NCBI GenBank assembly: GCA_937958345.1
Contig: CALGNW010000147.1
Location: forward strand, 1 to 22,556
Direction of reading: 5' to 3'
Origin: an uncultured Neomegalonema sp.
Lineage (GTDB): Bacteria; Pseudomonadota; Alphaproteobacteria; Rhodobacterales; Rhodobacteraceae
DNA: 22,556 bases
Below the pieces are notes generated by a model. The model made no database searches. It was not told where the DNA came from and saw only the letters and a list, made by a program, of their open reading frames with translations. The position numbers were made by a program, and so were the translations under genes. Numbering within the stretch: the stretch's first letter is position 1; each line of letters starts with the position of its first letter. This document shows positions 22,552 through 22,556 of this stretch, piece after piece.

Positions 22552-22556
22552 CACGC

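Overview
The window looks like a chromosomal segment of an alphaproteobacterium, moderately GC-rich and mostly housekeeping. Three things support this: the petABC (fbc) cluster encoding a three-subunit cytochrome bc1 complex, the dense run rpoZ - rel/spoT - pyrE - DUF2062 - pdxJ - acpS - lepB - rnc - era, and the short-leader, single-anchor type of LepB. Sphingomonadales is my best guess at order level, from gene order and general protein character. It is inference, not proven.

Layout. (1) Positions 1-531: an unrecognised minus-strand gene, and possibly the first codons of another minus-strand gene leaving the left edge. (2) 765-3443: petA, petB and petC, closed by a perfect 12-bp hairpin at 3529-3561. 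(3) 3601-12669: a long plus-strand run. RNA polymerase omega and a bifunctional (p)ppGpp synthetase/hydrolase come first, then orotate phosphoribosyltransferase, a DUF2062 membrane protein, pyridoxine 5'-phosphate synthase, holo-ACP synthase, signal peptidase I, RNase III and Era. An exported S33-type alpha/beta hydrolase is inserted between rnc and era with overlapping frames on both sides. Many genes overlap by 1-8 bases, which indicates translational coupling. A good promoter candidate lies in the acpS-lepB gap. (4) 12744-14706: a membrane acyltransferase-3 protein overlapping a membrane-anchored SASA/SGNH esterase, which could be an acyl-group writer/eraser pair. (5) 14710-15936, minus: an MFS transporter. 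(6) 15997-18992: a DUF2254 membrane protein overlapping by 4 bases a saccharopine-reductase-like/DUF4166 fusion. (7) 19015-20673, minus: a lipoprotein penicillin-binding protein of the PBP4 (S13) type whose third active-site motif reads KFGT instead of KTG. (8) 20955-21911, minus: a D-2-hydroxyacid dehydrogenase. (9) 22055-22551: a small acidic protein gene, a palindromic hairpin and a small basic minus-strand gene at the right edge.

How the genes work together: the left third covers respiration (bc1) and the stringent response. The middle covers nucleotide, PLP and lipid cofactor synthesis, protein export, and RNA processing/ribosome assembly. The right third is accessory envelope biology: acyl transfer and esterase, peptidoglycan trimming, transport, and an unknown membrane-protein/oxidoreductase pair.

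I recognised no tRNA, rRNA, CRISPR array, IS element, integrase or phage gene. No gene-free stretch exceeds 300 bases. The most interesting parts are the accessory pairs and the altered PBP4 motif. I do not see a defence system or an obviously unprecedented multi-gene machine.
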